Made by a program: the position numbers and the translations under genes
Assembly (NCBI RefSeq): GCF_042667405.1
Contig: NZ_JBHVAL010000015.1
Location: 53,280 to 117,279, forward strand
DNA from: Arthrobacter sp042667405
Lineage (GTDB): Bacteria > Actinomycetota > Actinomycetes > Actinomycetales > Micrococcaceae
Length of the DNA stretch: 64,000 nucleotides
Direction: 5' to 3'
The notes under the pieces: generated by a model
Seen by the model: only the letters and a program-made list of their open reading frames with translations
Databases searched by the model: none
What the model was told of the DNA's origin: nothing
Shown: positions 27,911 through 34,996 of the stretch, in pieces
Numbering within the stretch: the first letter of the stretch is position 1
Layout: every line of letters starts with the position of its first letter

Positions 27911-29140
27911 ATGCCTCACGCACCGCAGGAACAGATCGCGCCCTTGCTGACTACTGAAGGATGGGAACTTCTTGCCTCGCTGGGGCCTTACCGGGAGGCT
28001 GACGCTTTCAGCACCAACGCCGAACTCCGGAAGGCTGGCCACTCCCCCGAACTTGTAGCCGCCGTCCTGACCCAATCGCGCCTTCGGACCCGCGCGGAGG
28101 CCAAGTTCGGCGAATTCGCCCGCCAGATGCTCTTTACTCAAGCCGGCTTGGAACAGGCCACCCGGCTCAATGTCGCCGCCCGCCACGCTGAACGTTTCGC
28201 CCAGGCAGGCATCAGTCACGTTGCGGACCTCGGCTGCGGCCTCGGCGCCGACTCCATGGCTATGGCTTCGATGGATATCGCGGTCACTGCCGTGGAGATG
28301 GATGAAACCACCGCGGCCTGCGCCATGATAAACCTCATGCCATTTCCGCATGCGAGGGTTGTGCACACGGACGCGGAGTCGGTATACCTTGAGGGGATCG
28401 ACGGCGTCTGGCTGGACCCCGCCCGACGCACCACCTCCACGTCCGGCACCAAAAGGATCTGGGACCCGGAGGCCTTCTCCCCTCCGTTGTCGTTTGTAGA
28501 AAGGCTTGCGGCCACCGGGCGTGCGGTAGGGGTCAAGATGGGCCCGGGCATCCCCCACGACTCCGTGCCTTCGGACTGCGAGGTCCAGTGGGTGTCCGTG
28601 GGCGGCGACGTCACCGAAGCCACGCTGTGGTTCAACGCCGTTGCACGGCCCGGCGTTCGCCGCGCGGCATTGGTCCTTGGCAGCCAGGGCGCTGCGGAAA
28701 TCACCAGCGGTGAGGATTTCGACGGCGGCCCAGTCGCCGCCGTCGGGCCTGTTGAAGGCTTCCTCTACGAACCGGATGGTGCGGTGATCCGCGCAGGGCT
28801 GGTGGCCGACGTCGCTGAGCGGTTGGGTGGGCATCTTGTGGACGAGCACATCGCCTACATTTGCGCCCCCGAACCCCACGACACCCCCTTTGCCCGCGCG
28901 TACAAAGTGCTGGAGGTGATGCCGTTCAACGTCAAGGCCCTCAAAGCCTGGGTCAAGAGCAACGGCATCACTGTCCTGGACATCAAGAAGCGTGGCACCG
29001 CAGTGACCCCCGAAGAGCTCCGCAAGCAACTGCTGCCGGGCAAGCCTGCCAAGGGCAAGGATGCCAAAACAGCCACCCTCGTCCTCACCAGGATCGGCGA
29101 GGAGCGGGTGGCTGTTGTCGTGGAGCCGGTGACTGCGTAG
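27911..29140 (+). CDS. Class I SAM-dependent methyltransferase (THUMP-like domain)
   Basis: This ~409-residue protein has the SAM-binding motif VADLGCGLGADSMAMA (about residues 101-116) followed by an acidic ribose-binding loop (AVEMDETT). It also has WLDPARRT, the catalytic-loop segment of the actinobacterial THUMP-like methyltransferase family, and a C-terminal THUMP-like domain with LEVMPFNVKALKAW. The target is probably RNA but is not known. The start at 27911 (MPHAPQEQ) is preferred to 27884 because the first nine codons are not family-like, though neither has a clear ribosome site. Its last ~49 bases are duplicated at 34935-34983, on the far side of the lipoprotein cluster. Confidence 0.88.
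   Translation: MPHAPQEQIAPLLTTEGWELLASLGPYREADAFSTNAELRKAGHSPELVAAVLTQSRLRTRAEAKFGEFARQMLFTQAGLEQATRLNVAARHAERFAQAGISHVADLGCGLGADSMAMASMDIAVTAVEMDETTAACAMINLMPFPHARVVHTDAESVYLEGIDGVWLDPARRTTSTSGTKRIWDPEAFSPPLSFVERLAATGRAVGVKMGPGIPHDSVPSDCEVQWVSVGGDVTEATLWFNAVARPGVRRAALVLGSQGAAEITSGEDFDGGPVAAVGPVEGFLYEPDGAVIRAGLVADVAERLGGHLVDEHIAYICAPEPHDTPFARAYKVLEVMPFNVKALKAWVKSNGITVLDIKKRGTAVTPEELRKQLLPGKPAKGKDAKTATLVLTRIGEERVAVVVEPVTA
29083..29131 (+). repeat. Flanking direct repeat, left copy (3' end of methyltransferase gene)
   Basis: These 49 bases encode the conserved C-terminus LTRIGEERVAVVVEPV. They recur at 34935-34983 with 47 of 49 positions identical and in the same orientation, bracketing the hydrolase-lipoprotein cluster. 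Confidence 0.9.
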
Positions 29141-29163
29141 CACTGCTCCACTGGCCGCGACGC

Positions 29164-29715
29164 TCAGGTGGTCTTTTTCCTGGCGGCGGGGTCCAGGGTG
29201 CACTCGCTTACGACCTTGATAAACGAAACGGTCTTGGTCGGCGTAAAAATCAGGAGCATGCCGCGGGGAGTTACGGCGTGGATCTCAATTCCTGTTGTAT
29301 TAGGGCCCCTGTTATCGAAGATGTGTGTGATCTTGTAACCCTTCGACTCCCAATGGGCCCTCATGCTTTCCACTGCCGCCTTTGGATCCTCGACGGGGCC
29401 GCCTTCGATCTGCCGTTGATACAACCGACCGTCGGCTCGCTCGTGAATGCCGCAGGGTTCCGTTACATAGTCAGCCGTATCGCGCAGGTCCCACTCGGAC
29501 CACGACGTGCCCGATTGCTGCACCGTATCTTCCATGGCATCCATGAACTCCGTGAACACCTCCTTAGCGCTCCGCTCTCCGGGCCCTGGCTCTCCGTGTC
29601 CATCCGAAGGGTTTGTACTGCACCCTGACAGCATCACGACCATCGCCACCATCATCGCCAACACCTTCGAGCGCCATCCCACGCTCTGTGAGGGCACCGA
29701 GACTCCGCGATTCAC
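29164..29715 (-). CDS. Tandem-array lipoprotein 1 (last of six)
   Basis: This 183-residue secreted lipoprotein has a basic N-terminus, a hydrophobic stretch (VLAMMVAMVVM) and the lipobox LSGC with Cys32. The mature part follows the family plan: EPGPGERSAKEVFTEFMDAM, a central Trp-containing segment, QIEGGPVEDPKAA, HWESKGYKI and ECTLDP. It is the most divergent copy in the middle (DLRDTADYVTEPCGIHERADG replaces the usual NRSHTAGFF block). GTG 29715 is the start because it lies two bases after the stop of copy 2, with AGGAG inside that gene's last codons. No known family is recognised; an immunity role is inferred from context only. Confidence 0.85.
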   Translation of the reverse strand: MNRGVSVPSQSVGWRSKVLAMMVAMVVMLSGCSTNPSDGHGEPGPGERSAKEVFTEFMDAMEDTVQQSGTSWSEWDLRDTADYVTEPCGIHERADGRLYQRQIEGGPVEDPKAAVESMRAHWESKGYKITHIFDNRGPNTTGIEIHAVTPRGMLLIFTPTKTVSFIKVVSECTLDPAARKKTT

Positions 29716-29717
29716 CG

Positions 29718-30272
29718 TTACGTCGTTCTCCTGTCGGCAGCCGGATCCAAAGTGCATTCACCCACAACTTTGACAAACGAAACGGTCTTGGTCGGCGTAA
29801 AATTCAGGAGCATGCCCCGGGGAGTTACGGCATGAATCTCAATTCCTGTGGTGTTATCGCCCCTGTTATCGAAGACGTGCGTAATCTTGTAACCCTTCGA
29901 TTCCCAGTAGGCCTTCATGGCGTCCACGGAAGCCTGTGGATCCTCAACCGGGCCGCCCTCTATCTGCGTCTGATAGGCCCGACCATCGTCCCGAGAACGA
30001 ACCGAGCACGGCCCCGGGAAGAATCCAGCGGTGTGGCTTCGGTTCCAAATAGGCCAATCTGCACCGGACTTCTGCACTGTGTCATCCACGGCATCCATGA
30101 AGTCCGTGAAAACTTCCTGGGCGCTCCGCTCGCCTGGCCTGGGCTTGCCATCCTGACCACCCATTTTGCTTACACCGCACCCTGACAGCATCAGGACCAT
30201 CCCCACCACCATCGCCAACACCTTCGAACGCCACCGCACGCTCACGATGGGCACAGAGAATCCGCGAACCAC
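29718..30272 (-). CDS. Tandem-array lipoprotein 2
   Basis: This 184-residue paralogue has a signal peptide ending in LSGC (Cys32) and the family blocks VFTDFMDAVDDTVQKSG, DWPIWNRSHTAGFFPGPC, DDGRAYQTQIEGGP, YWESKGYKI and ECTLDP. Two cysteines (in PGPCSV and ECTL) are conserved across copies and may form a disulphide. The 197 bases from 29941 to 30137 are identical to part of copy 4 except for one base, which points to recent gene conversion. GTG 30272 lies two bases after the stop of copy 3, behind AGGAGG. Confidence 0.86.
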   Translation of the reverse strand: MVRGFSVPIVSVRWRSKVLAMVVGMVLMLSGCGVSKMGGQDGKPRPGERSAQEVFTDFMDAVDDTVQKSGADWPIWNRSHTAGFFPGPCSVRSRDDGRAYQTQIEGGPVEDPQASVDAMKAYWESKGYKITHVFDNRGDNTTGIEIHAVTPRGMLLNFTPTKTVSFVKVVGECTLDPAADRRTT

Positions 30273-30274
30273 AG

Positions 30275-30823
30275 CTACGTCGTCCTCCTGTCGGCAGTTG
30301 GATCCAAAGTGCAATCGCTGATCACATTGATTAAGCTCCCCACCGGAGTCGGCGAAAACTGTATCCGGACCCCGCTTGGCGTTCGCGCGTTAATCTGAAC
30401 TCCCGTAGCGGGGTTGCCGTCGTCGAAATAATTGCCTATTTCGTAGCCCTTCGACTCCCAGTGAGCCTTCATTCGCTGCGCAGCAGCCTGAGGATCGGCA
30501 ATAGGTCCGCCTTCGATCTGCGTTTGATATGCCCTGCCATCATCACGAACCTGAACAGAGCATGGAGGCGGAAAGTAGCCCGACGAATTGTTGCGGTCCC
30601 AGTCGGGCCAATTAGTACCCGAATGTTGCACAGTGTCATCCACTGTATCCATGAAGTCCGTGAACACTTCCTGGGCGCTCCGCCCTCCGGGCCCAGGCTC
30701 TCCGTGTCCATCCTCAGGGTTTGTACTGCACCCTGACAGCATCACGACCATCGCCACCATCATCGCCAACACCTTCAAACGCCACCGCACCCTCACGATG
30801 GGCACAGAGAATCCGCGAACCAC
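30275..30823 (-). CDS. Tandem-array lipoprotein 3
   Basis: This 182-residue paralogue has a signal peptide with LSGC at Cys32. It carries the blocks VFTDFMDTVDDTVQHSG, NWPDWDRNNSSGYFPPPC, DDGRAYQTQIEGGP and HWESKGYEI, then the variant YFDDGNPATGVQINARTPSG shared with copy 5 rather than the NTTGIEI form of copies 1, 2, 4 and 6. Its signal-peptide region is nearly the same as that of copy 1 at DNA level. The GTG start follows the stop of copy 4 by two bases, with the ribosome binding site inside the end of copy 4. Confidence 0.86.
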   Translation of the reverse strand: MVRGFSVPIVRVRWRLKVLAMMVAMVVMLSGCSTNPEDGHGEPGPGGRSAQEVFTDFMDTVDDTVQHSGTNWPDWDRNNSSGYFPPPCSVQVRDDGRAYQTQIEGGPIADPQAAAQRMKAHWESKGYEIGNYFDDGNPATGVQINARTPSGVRIQFSPTPVGSLINVISDCTLDPTADRRTT

Positions 30824-30825
30824 AA

Positions 30826-31392
30826 CTACGTCGTCCTCCTGTCTGCAGCCGGATCCAGGGTGCACTCGCTATGCACGTTAACGAATGAGGTCCCCTTCGA
30901 CGGTGTGAAGATCAGGACCATACCCCGTGGAGTCGAGGCGCCGATTTCAATGCCGGTGGTATTGCCGCCCATGTTGTCGAAAATGTTCCCGATCTCGTAA
31001 CCCTTGGACTCCCAGTGGGCCCTCATTCGTTCCACCGCGGCTTTCGGGTCCTCAACCGGGCCGCCCTCTATCTGCGTCTGATAGGCCCGACCATCGTCCC
31101 GAGAACGAACCGAGCACGGCCCCGGGAAGAATCCGGCGGTGTGGCTTCGGTTCCAAATAGGCCAATCTGCACCGGACTTCTGCACTGTGTCATCCACGGC
31201 ATCCATGAAGTCCGTGAAAACTTCCTGGGCGCTCCGCTCGCCTGGACCAGGCTCGCCGCGATGACCGTCACCTGGTTGGTTTGCAGCGCACCCCGAAGCG
31301 AATATAACCATGACGCTGAGCAGTGAGAGCACCCTTATCCCGTGACAGTGTCGCGCAGAAAACGTAGCCGATTCGCTTGTAACACCCGCCAT
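30826..31392 (-). CDS. Tandem-array lipoprotein 4
   Basis: This 188-residue paralogue has a different leader from copies 1-3: ATG 31392, then a hydrophobic stretch (VLSLLSVMVIFASGC) with lipobox Cys35. The mature part has VFTDFMDAVDDTVQKSG, DWPIWNRSHTAGFFPGPC, DDGRAYQTQIEGGP, HWESKGYEI, NTTGIEIGASTPRGM and ECTLDP. The ATG lies one base after the stop of copy 5, with AGGA about 15 bases upstream, so coupling to copy 5 is likely. It ends in DRRTT, whose codons supply AGGAGG to copy 3. Confidence 0.84.
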   Translation of the reverse strand: MAGVTSESATFSARHCHGIRVLSLLSVMVIFASGCAANQPGDGHRGEPGPGERSAQEVFTDFMDAVDDTVQKSGADWPIWNRSHTAGFFPGPCSVRSRDDGRAYQTQIEGGPVEDPKAAVERMRAHWESKGYEIGNIFDNMGGNTTGIEIGASTPRGMVLIFTPSKGTSFVNVHSECTLDPAADRRTT

Positions 31393-31393
31393 T

Positions 31394-31939
31394 TCAGGTG
31401 GTTTTTTTCCTGGCATTCGGGTCCAATGTGCAAGCACTGACGACCTTAATGAAACTGACGTGCGGGGTGGGCGAGAACTGCAAGCGAACGCCTGTTGACG
31501 TACGCGCATTCAGCTGAATTCCCGTGGCAGGGTTCCCATCATCAAATACATTGCCAATCGTGTACCCCTTCTCTTCCCAATGCGCTTTCATCAGGTCCAC
31601 AGCAACCTGCGGGTCGAGTGCAGGGCCACCTTCGATCTGGGTTTGGTAAGCCCGACCATCATCCCGTGTTCTTACTGAACACGGGCCAGCAAAGAAACCT
31701 GCTGTGTGGCTTCGGTTCCAGATGGGCCAGTCCATGCCCGAAAACTGCACCGTGTCATCAACGGCATCCATAAACTCTGTGAACACCTCCTGGGCGCTCC
31801 GCTCACCGGGTCCGGGTTCCCCGCCCTGATCGCTGGGCGACGCCCCGCCACACGCACAAAGAACCAAGCTCGCGATAACCATGACGATTACATCGGAAGT
31901 CCGATTGCGCCGTGGTTCCTCTAACAGCCTGCGTGGCAT
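31394..31939 (-). CDS. Tandem-array lipoprotein 5
   Basis: This 181-residue paralogue starts with an Arg-rich N-terminus (MPRRLLEEPRRNR), a hydrophobic segment and a less standard lipobox LCAC (Cys30). The mature part has VFTEFMDAVDDTVQFSG, DWPIWNRSHTAGFFAGPC, DDGRAYQTQIEGGP and HWEEKGYTI, then the FDDGNPATGIQLNARTSTG form also seen in copy 3. ATG 31939 is 14 bases after the stop of copy 6; a TTG 12 bases further upstream is an alternative start. The DNA here is less GC-rich than the backbone (two hand-counted 60-base lines at 31501 and 31561 give 50% and 57%). Confidence 0.82.
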   Translation of the reverse strand: MPRRLLEEPRRNRTSDVIVMVIASLVLCACGGASPSDQGGEPGPGERSAQEVFTEFMDAVDDTVQFSGMDWPIWNRSHTAGFFAGPCSVRTRDDGRAYQTQIEGGPALDPQVAVDLMKAHWEEKGYTIGNVFDDGNPATGIQLNARTSTGVRLQFSPTPHVSFIKVVSACTLDPNARKKTT

Positions 31940-31953
31940 TCGACCACCCAAGG

Positions 31954-32490
31954 CTAGGCGGTCACCTTCTTCGCCGAAGGATCCAATGTGCATTCGCTTT
32001 GTACATTTATGAATGAGGTGTGCTTAGACGGTGTGAAAATCAGGATCATTCCCCGTGGAGTCGACGCACCGATCTCAATCCCGGTGGTATTCGCGCCCAT
32101 ATTGTCGAAGACATTTCCAATCTTGTAGCCCTTGCTCTCCCAGTGGGTCCTCATTCGTTCCACCGCGGCCCGGGGATCATCGACGGGGCCTCCCTCGATT
32201 TGAGTCTGATACGCCCGCCCATCGTCTCGAGACTGAACTGAACAAGGCGGCGGAAAGAAACCCGCGGTGTGGTTTCGATCCCATGCGGGCCAATCGGTGC
32301 CGGAATGCTGCACGGTGTCGTCAATGGCGTCCAAGAAGTCAATGAAAACTTCTTCTGCGCTCCGCTGTCCGGGTCCGGGCGTTCCACCCTGACCATTAAT
32401 TGCTGAATTTCCGTTGCATCCCGACGCCACCAAACACCCCATCATCACCAACACCAACCACACCTTGTGCTTGTATGTAGTTTTAGTCAT
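31954..32490 (-). CDS. Tandem-array lipoprotein 6 (first after the hydrolase)
   Basis: This 178-residue paralogue has a short signal peptide (MTKTTYKHK then VWLVLVMMGCLVASGC, Cys25). The mature blocks are VFIDFLDAIDDTVQHSG, DWPAWDRNHTAGFFPPPC, DDGRAYQTQIEGGPVDDP, HWESKGYKI, NTTGIEIGASTPRGM and ECTLDP. Its ATG overlaps the TGA of the DUF1023 hydrolase gene (ATGA) and AAAGGAA lies upstream, so it is translated directly after the hydrolase. As the copy coupled to the hydrolase it is the best candidate for its dedicated partner or immunity protein (inference). Confidence 0.86.
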   Translation of the reverse strand: MTKTTYKHKVWLVLVMMGCLVASGCNGNSAINGQGGTPGPGQRSAEEVFIDFLDAIDDTVQHSGTDWPAWDRNHTAGFFPPPCSVQSRDDGRAYQTQIEGGPVDDPRAAVERMRTHWESKGYKIGNVFDNMGANTTGIEIGASTPRGMILIFTPSKHTSFINVQSECTLDPSAKKVTA

Positions 32491-34445
32491 TTGTCAATTT
32501 CCTTTAATTCCTCGGTTAGCTCGTCCGGAGTTAGGTTCCGCTCGACTAGCCGTCCTGCAGGAAAGTCCATTCCCCCGAATCCCGCTTGGGTTTCACGTTG
32601 AAGTGGCAGCAACTGCTTGATTTGTTCACCGCGCCCCGTTGAGGTCAAGGCTATGTTGTGGGCTGACTCGGTGTTTAGATCCAGGTAACCGTGGGAGCTG
32701 GTAGCAGCAAAGATCGAATCTCCGCTGTTGCTGGCTGCCCACCCTTTGGCGTCGTGGCCAGTTGTCCGGGTATAGAGGTGACCTGTTTCAGGATCATAAC
32801 CGCCTTCGGAGGAGAAGGACTTAGCCCCGAACCAGTCACCTGTCGGATCCAAACGCCCCTCACGTCCTCTCAAGCCACTCCCCATGATCCCCAACGGAGC
32901 TACTCGATCCTCGCTCGCCGCCGTCACATAGACTTCCGGCTGACCAGCGGCGTCCTTCGCCACGTGGAGGTCCGCGGCAGAGCCGATCTCCCGCCATTCA
33001 ATCCCGGCCGAGCCAAAAAACGTAGCGGTCGCGATCTCCTGACTGATGGATATCAAGGCATAAGAGGCCGTAGTGCTGCCGTAGGAGTGGGCCACAAGGT
33101 TCAGGCGCGGTTCCACGGCGTTCTCACCTATCCCAGCGCGGGTCTCGCTGAAGCCATCCAATGCAGCAGCGAGCTTTGCTCCGCCGCGTTTCGCCAGCTC
33201 GGTCGACAACACCTCACCGCTTGGCGGCGCCTCGGGAGAGTCGTAACCAACCCAGGACACTACAGCGGTAGTAGGAGCTTTTGCCGGCTCTGAGAAGGTG
33301 CGGAGTTGTTCGTTGTACAGGTCTTGCGCAGATTTGGTCCACGACTCGAGACCATCAGCCACCGTAGTCCTCATGCCCGGGACGTTCCAGGTCACATTGG
33401 AGGCTGTATCCAGGTCTCCGATCGCAAGGGCAACAAGCGGTTTGCCGTTCTCGTCAGGAGTGAATGACACAATGGTTCTCGCCGGGGCATCCGGCCCGTT
33501 TTCCACTGGGACGAGTGAATCGTAAATAACCCGCAGCGCCACCTTGTCCGCTTCGCTGGTCCGGGTGTCGTTATAGACCGCATCAAGGTTGACCCGGTTC
33601 GCTTTTGCCCGGACGGCGTAGGGTATCCCGTTGAGGCTCCCGATGATTCCAGGGGCAGCCACTACCAACGCGGCCTGCTGCTCCGGGGACAAACCAGCCC
33701 ACCATTCCTTGACCTTGGAAACGGCCGGTGGCGAGGCCAGTCCGGAGCGAAGGTAGTCGGACTCGGCAAGCCCGTAGTCAAGCAACCGCCCGGGCGTCAG
33801 CGACGTCAGCAACAGAAGCGTCTCCAGTCCTCCCCCGCCCTTGGCCTCCAGCCCCTTCAATTGGTACCGGGTCCATTCCGTCTTGAACTCCGTCAATGCG
33901 CCGCCGTCGTAATACACCGGCACGGACGGGTCGACGGAATACACCCGTTTGATCTGTCGGGCACAGGCCTCCTGAGCGTGCTCATGCTCCGTAGCCAGCG
34001 ACCCGACACGGCGCTCGAGGTCGGCGGCCTGCGAAGCCATAGCCACTCCACTAACCGAGAAGGAAACATCGCCCGTGGTTTCCATGAAGGCAGCACGGGT
34101 TTCGCATTCGTCCCGCTCGCCATGAAAGCGCGCGATCTCATCCAGCAGCAAACCACGACGCCGGTTCAGCTCCCGAAGAGCGTCGGCGTACGCCATCAAC
34201 GCCCGGTAGACCACGACCAGACCTGTCCGGATTTCCTCACTCTTCCGGGTAACCGGCTGGAACAACGACAACAATTGTGGAGCCTCGGGGGCACGGTAGG
34301 CGTCGGCCATTGCTGACCACTCCGAAGCCGCCGATTGCACGGCATTGACGACTCCCTGCGCATTCTCCGTCAATGGGGTTGCGGAGAACTCCAACGCCGC
34401 GGGATCGGGCCACCCATCCAACGCAGATGCATCGACCTGGTACAT
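32487..34445 (-). CDS. DUF1023 alpha/beta hydrolase with N-terminal WXG-like helical domain
   Basis: This 652-residue protein has a long helical N-terminal half (residues ~20-200, with heptad-like runs such as ALRELNRRRGLLLDEIARFHGERDECETRA) and a DUF1023-type alpha/beta hydrolase C-terminal half. The family linker WWAGLSPEQQAALVVAAPGI is present, the nucleophile elbow is AHSYGST with Ser454, and likely acid and base residues lie in ASEDRVAP and SSHGYLDL. No signal peptide is visible, which fits a type VII (ESX)-like export route or a cytosolic role. ATG 34445 is seven bases after the stop of the preceding small gene; the longer frame would overlap that gene. It is followed, with coupling, by six lipoprotein genes. 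A secreted lipase/esterase toxin is the favoured inference. Confidence 0.85.
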   Translation of the reverse strand: MYQVDASALDGWPDPAALEFSATPLTENAQGVVNAVQSAASEWSAMADAYRAPEAPQLLSLFQPVTRKSEEIRTGLVVVYRALMAYADALRELNRRRGLLLDEIARFHGERDECETRAAFMETTGDVSFSVSGVAMASQAADLERRVGSLATEHEHAQEACARQIKRVYSVDPSVPVYYDGGALTEFKTEWTRYQLKGLEAKGGGGLETLLLLTSLTPGRLLDYGLAESDYLRSGLASPPAVSKVKEWWAGLSPEQQAALVVAAPGIIGSLNGIPYAVRAKANRVNLDAVYNDTRTSEADKVALRVIYDSLVPVENGPDAPARTIVSFTPDENGKPLVALAIGDLDTASNVTWNVPGMRTTVADGLESWTKSAQDLYNEQLRTFSEPAKAPTTAVVSWVGYDSPEAPPSGEVLSTELAKRGGAKLAAALDGFSETRAGIGENAVEPRLNLVAHSYGSTTASYALISISQEIATATFFGSAGIEWREIGSAADLHVAKDAAGQPEVYVTAASEDRVAPLGIMGSGLRGREGRLDPTGDWFGAKSFSSEGGYDPETGHLYTRTTGHDAKGWAASNSGDSIFAATSSHGYLDLNTESAHNIALTSTGRGEQIKQLLPLQRETQAGFGGMDFPAGRLVERNLTPDELTEELKEIDK

Positions 34446-34452
34446 GGTGGCC

Positions 34453-34815
34453 CTACCTTGCCGGATTCCAGGACATTCCGGGCGGGAAATCCCAGGGGCT
34501 CTTTGCACCCGTACTCCGTGCGTTCGCCAGCGCTGTCGCCGCCATCGTCTCGTCGCAGGCAACATAGGCCGCTACCGCGGCTTGGGCCCCGCCAAAGATG
34601 TTCGCGGTTCGCTGTACCAGAGCACGCACATCCGTGGTTAGTACCGAGTCTGCGTAGTACTGAAGAGCCGAGTAGGCGGGTCCGCTCCGAAGCACACCAC
34701 CCAGGGCATCGAACGCATGCCGAAGCTGCGACTGGACGCCAGGAAGCACACTGATGCGCTGCCTCGATGCAGCCACCACCGCCAAAGCCCTGCCACTGTC
34801 AATCTCGAACACCAC
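34453..34815 (-). CDS. Small WXG100-like helical protein, first gene of the cluster
   Basis: This 120-residue protein has no signal peptide and is mostly helical (SGRALAVVAASRQRISVLPG, then RHAFDALGGVL and two further helices). It ends in SPWDFPPGMSWNPAR. Length and helical pattern resemble small ESX-partner or DUF-type proteins found before DUF1023 hydrolases in actinobacteria; the WxG turn itself is not clear. GTG 34815 was chosen because GGGGG lies six bases upstream; a TTG at 34857 is the longer alternative, but it falls within the putative operator. It may be the export partner or chaperone of the hydrolase (inference). Confidence 0.65.
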   Translation of the reverse strand: MVFEIDSGRALAVVAASRQRISVLPGVQSQLRHAFDALGGVLRSGPAYSALQYYADSVLTTDVRALVQRTANIFGGAQAAVAAYVACDETMAATALANARSTGAKSPWDFPPGMSWNPAR

Positions 34816-34847
34816 TGCTTGCCCCCAAACAAAGTAGTAAGGATTCT

Positions 34848-34872
34848 GATTAATCAATCGAAATGATTAATC
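34848..34872. promoter_or_regulatory. Twin palindrome, putative operator of the hydrolase-lipoprotein operon
   Basis: The perfect 8-base palindrome GATTAATC occurs twice (34848-34855 and 34865-34872), centres 17 bases apart. It lies just downstream of the predicted -10 and upstream of the first gene. The spacing is a little under two helical turns, suiting two dimers of a repressor. Confidence 0.5.
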
Positions 34873-34882
34873 CAAGCAAGAG

Positions 34883-34911
34883 TGTATACGACAGGAGGCT
34901 CTCGATTACAA
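34883..34911 (-). promoter_or_regulatory. Predicted promoter of the hydrolase-lipoprotein operon
   Basis: On the minus strand TTGTAA (34906-34911) and TATACA (34883-34888) are separated by exactly 17 bases. The surrounding sequence is AT-rich compared with the backbone. Confidence 0.55.
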
Positions 34912-34934
34912 CGTTAGAGAGACAAGCACCCGGC

Positions 34935-34983
34935 CCTCACCAGGATCGGCGAGGATCGGGTGGCTGTTGTGGTGGAGCCGGTG
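34935..34983 (+). repeat. Flanking direct repeat, right copy (remnant of methyltransferase 3' end)
   Basis: These bases encode LTRIGEDRVAVVVEPV, followed by SA and a TGA stop in the same frame (to 34992), with no open gene body upstream. It is a remnant of the C-terminus of the methyltransferase at 27911-29140, 47 of 49 bases identical to 29083-29131. Confidence 0.9.
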
Positions 34984-34996
34984 TCCGCCTGAGGCT

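Noticed and set aside
27854..29203. 449-codon minus-strand frame over the methyltransferase
   Set aside because: No motifs, and it is opposite a gene with a clear SAM-binding site.
29141..34925. Transposon or prophage carrying the lipoprotein cluster
   Set aside because: No transposase, integrase, terminal inverted repeats or tRNA attachment site is seen; only the duplicated gene end marks the borders.
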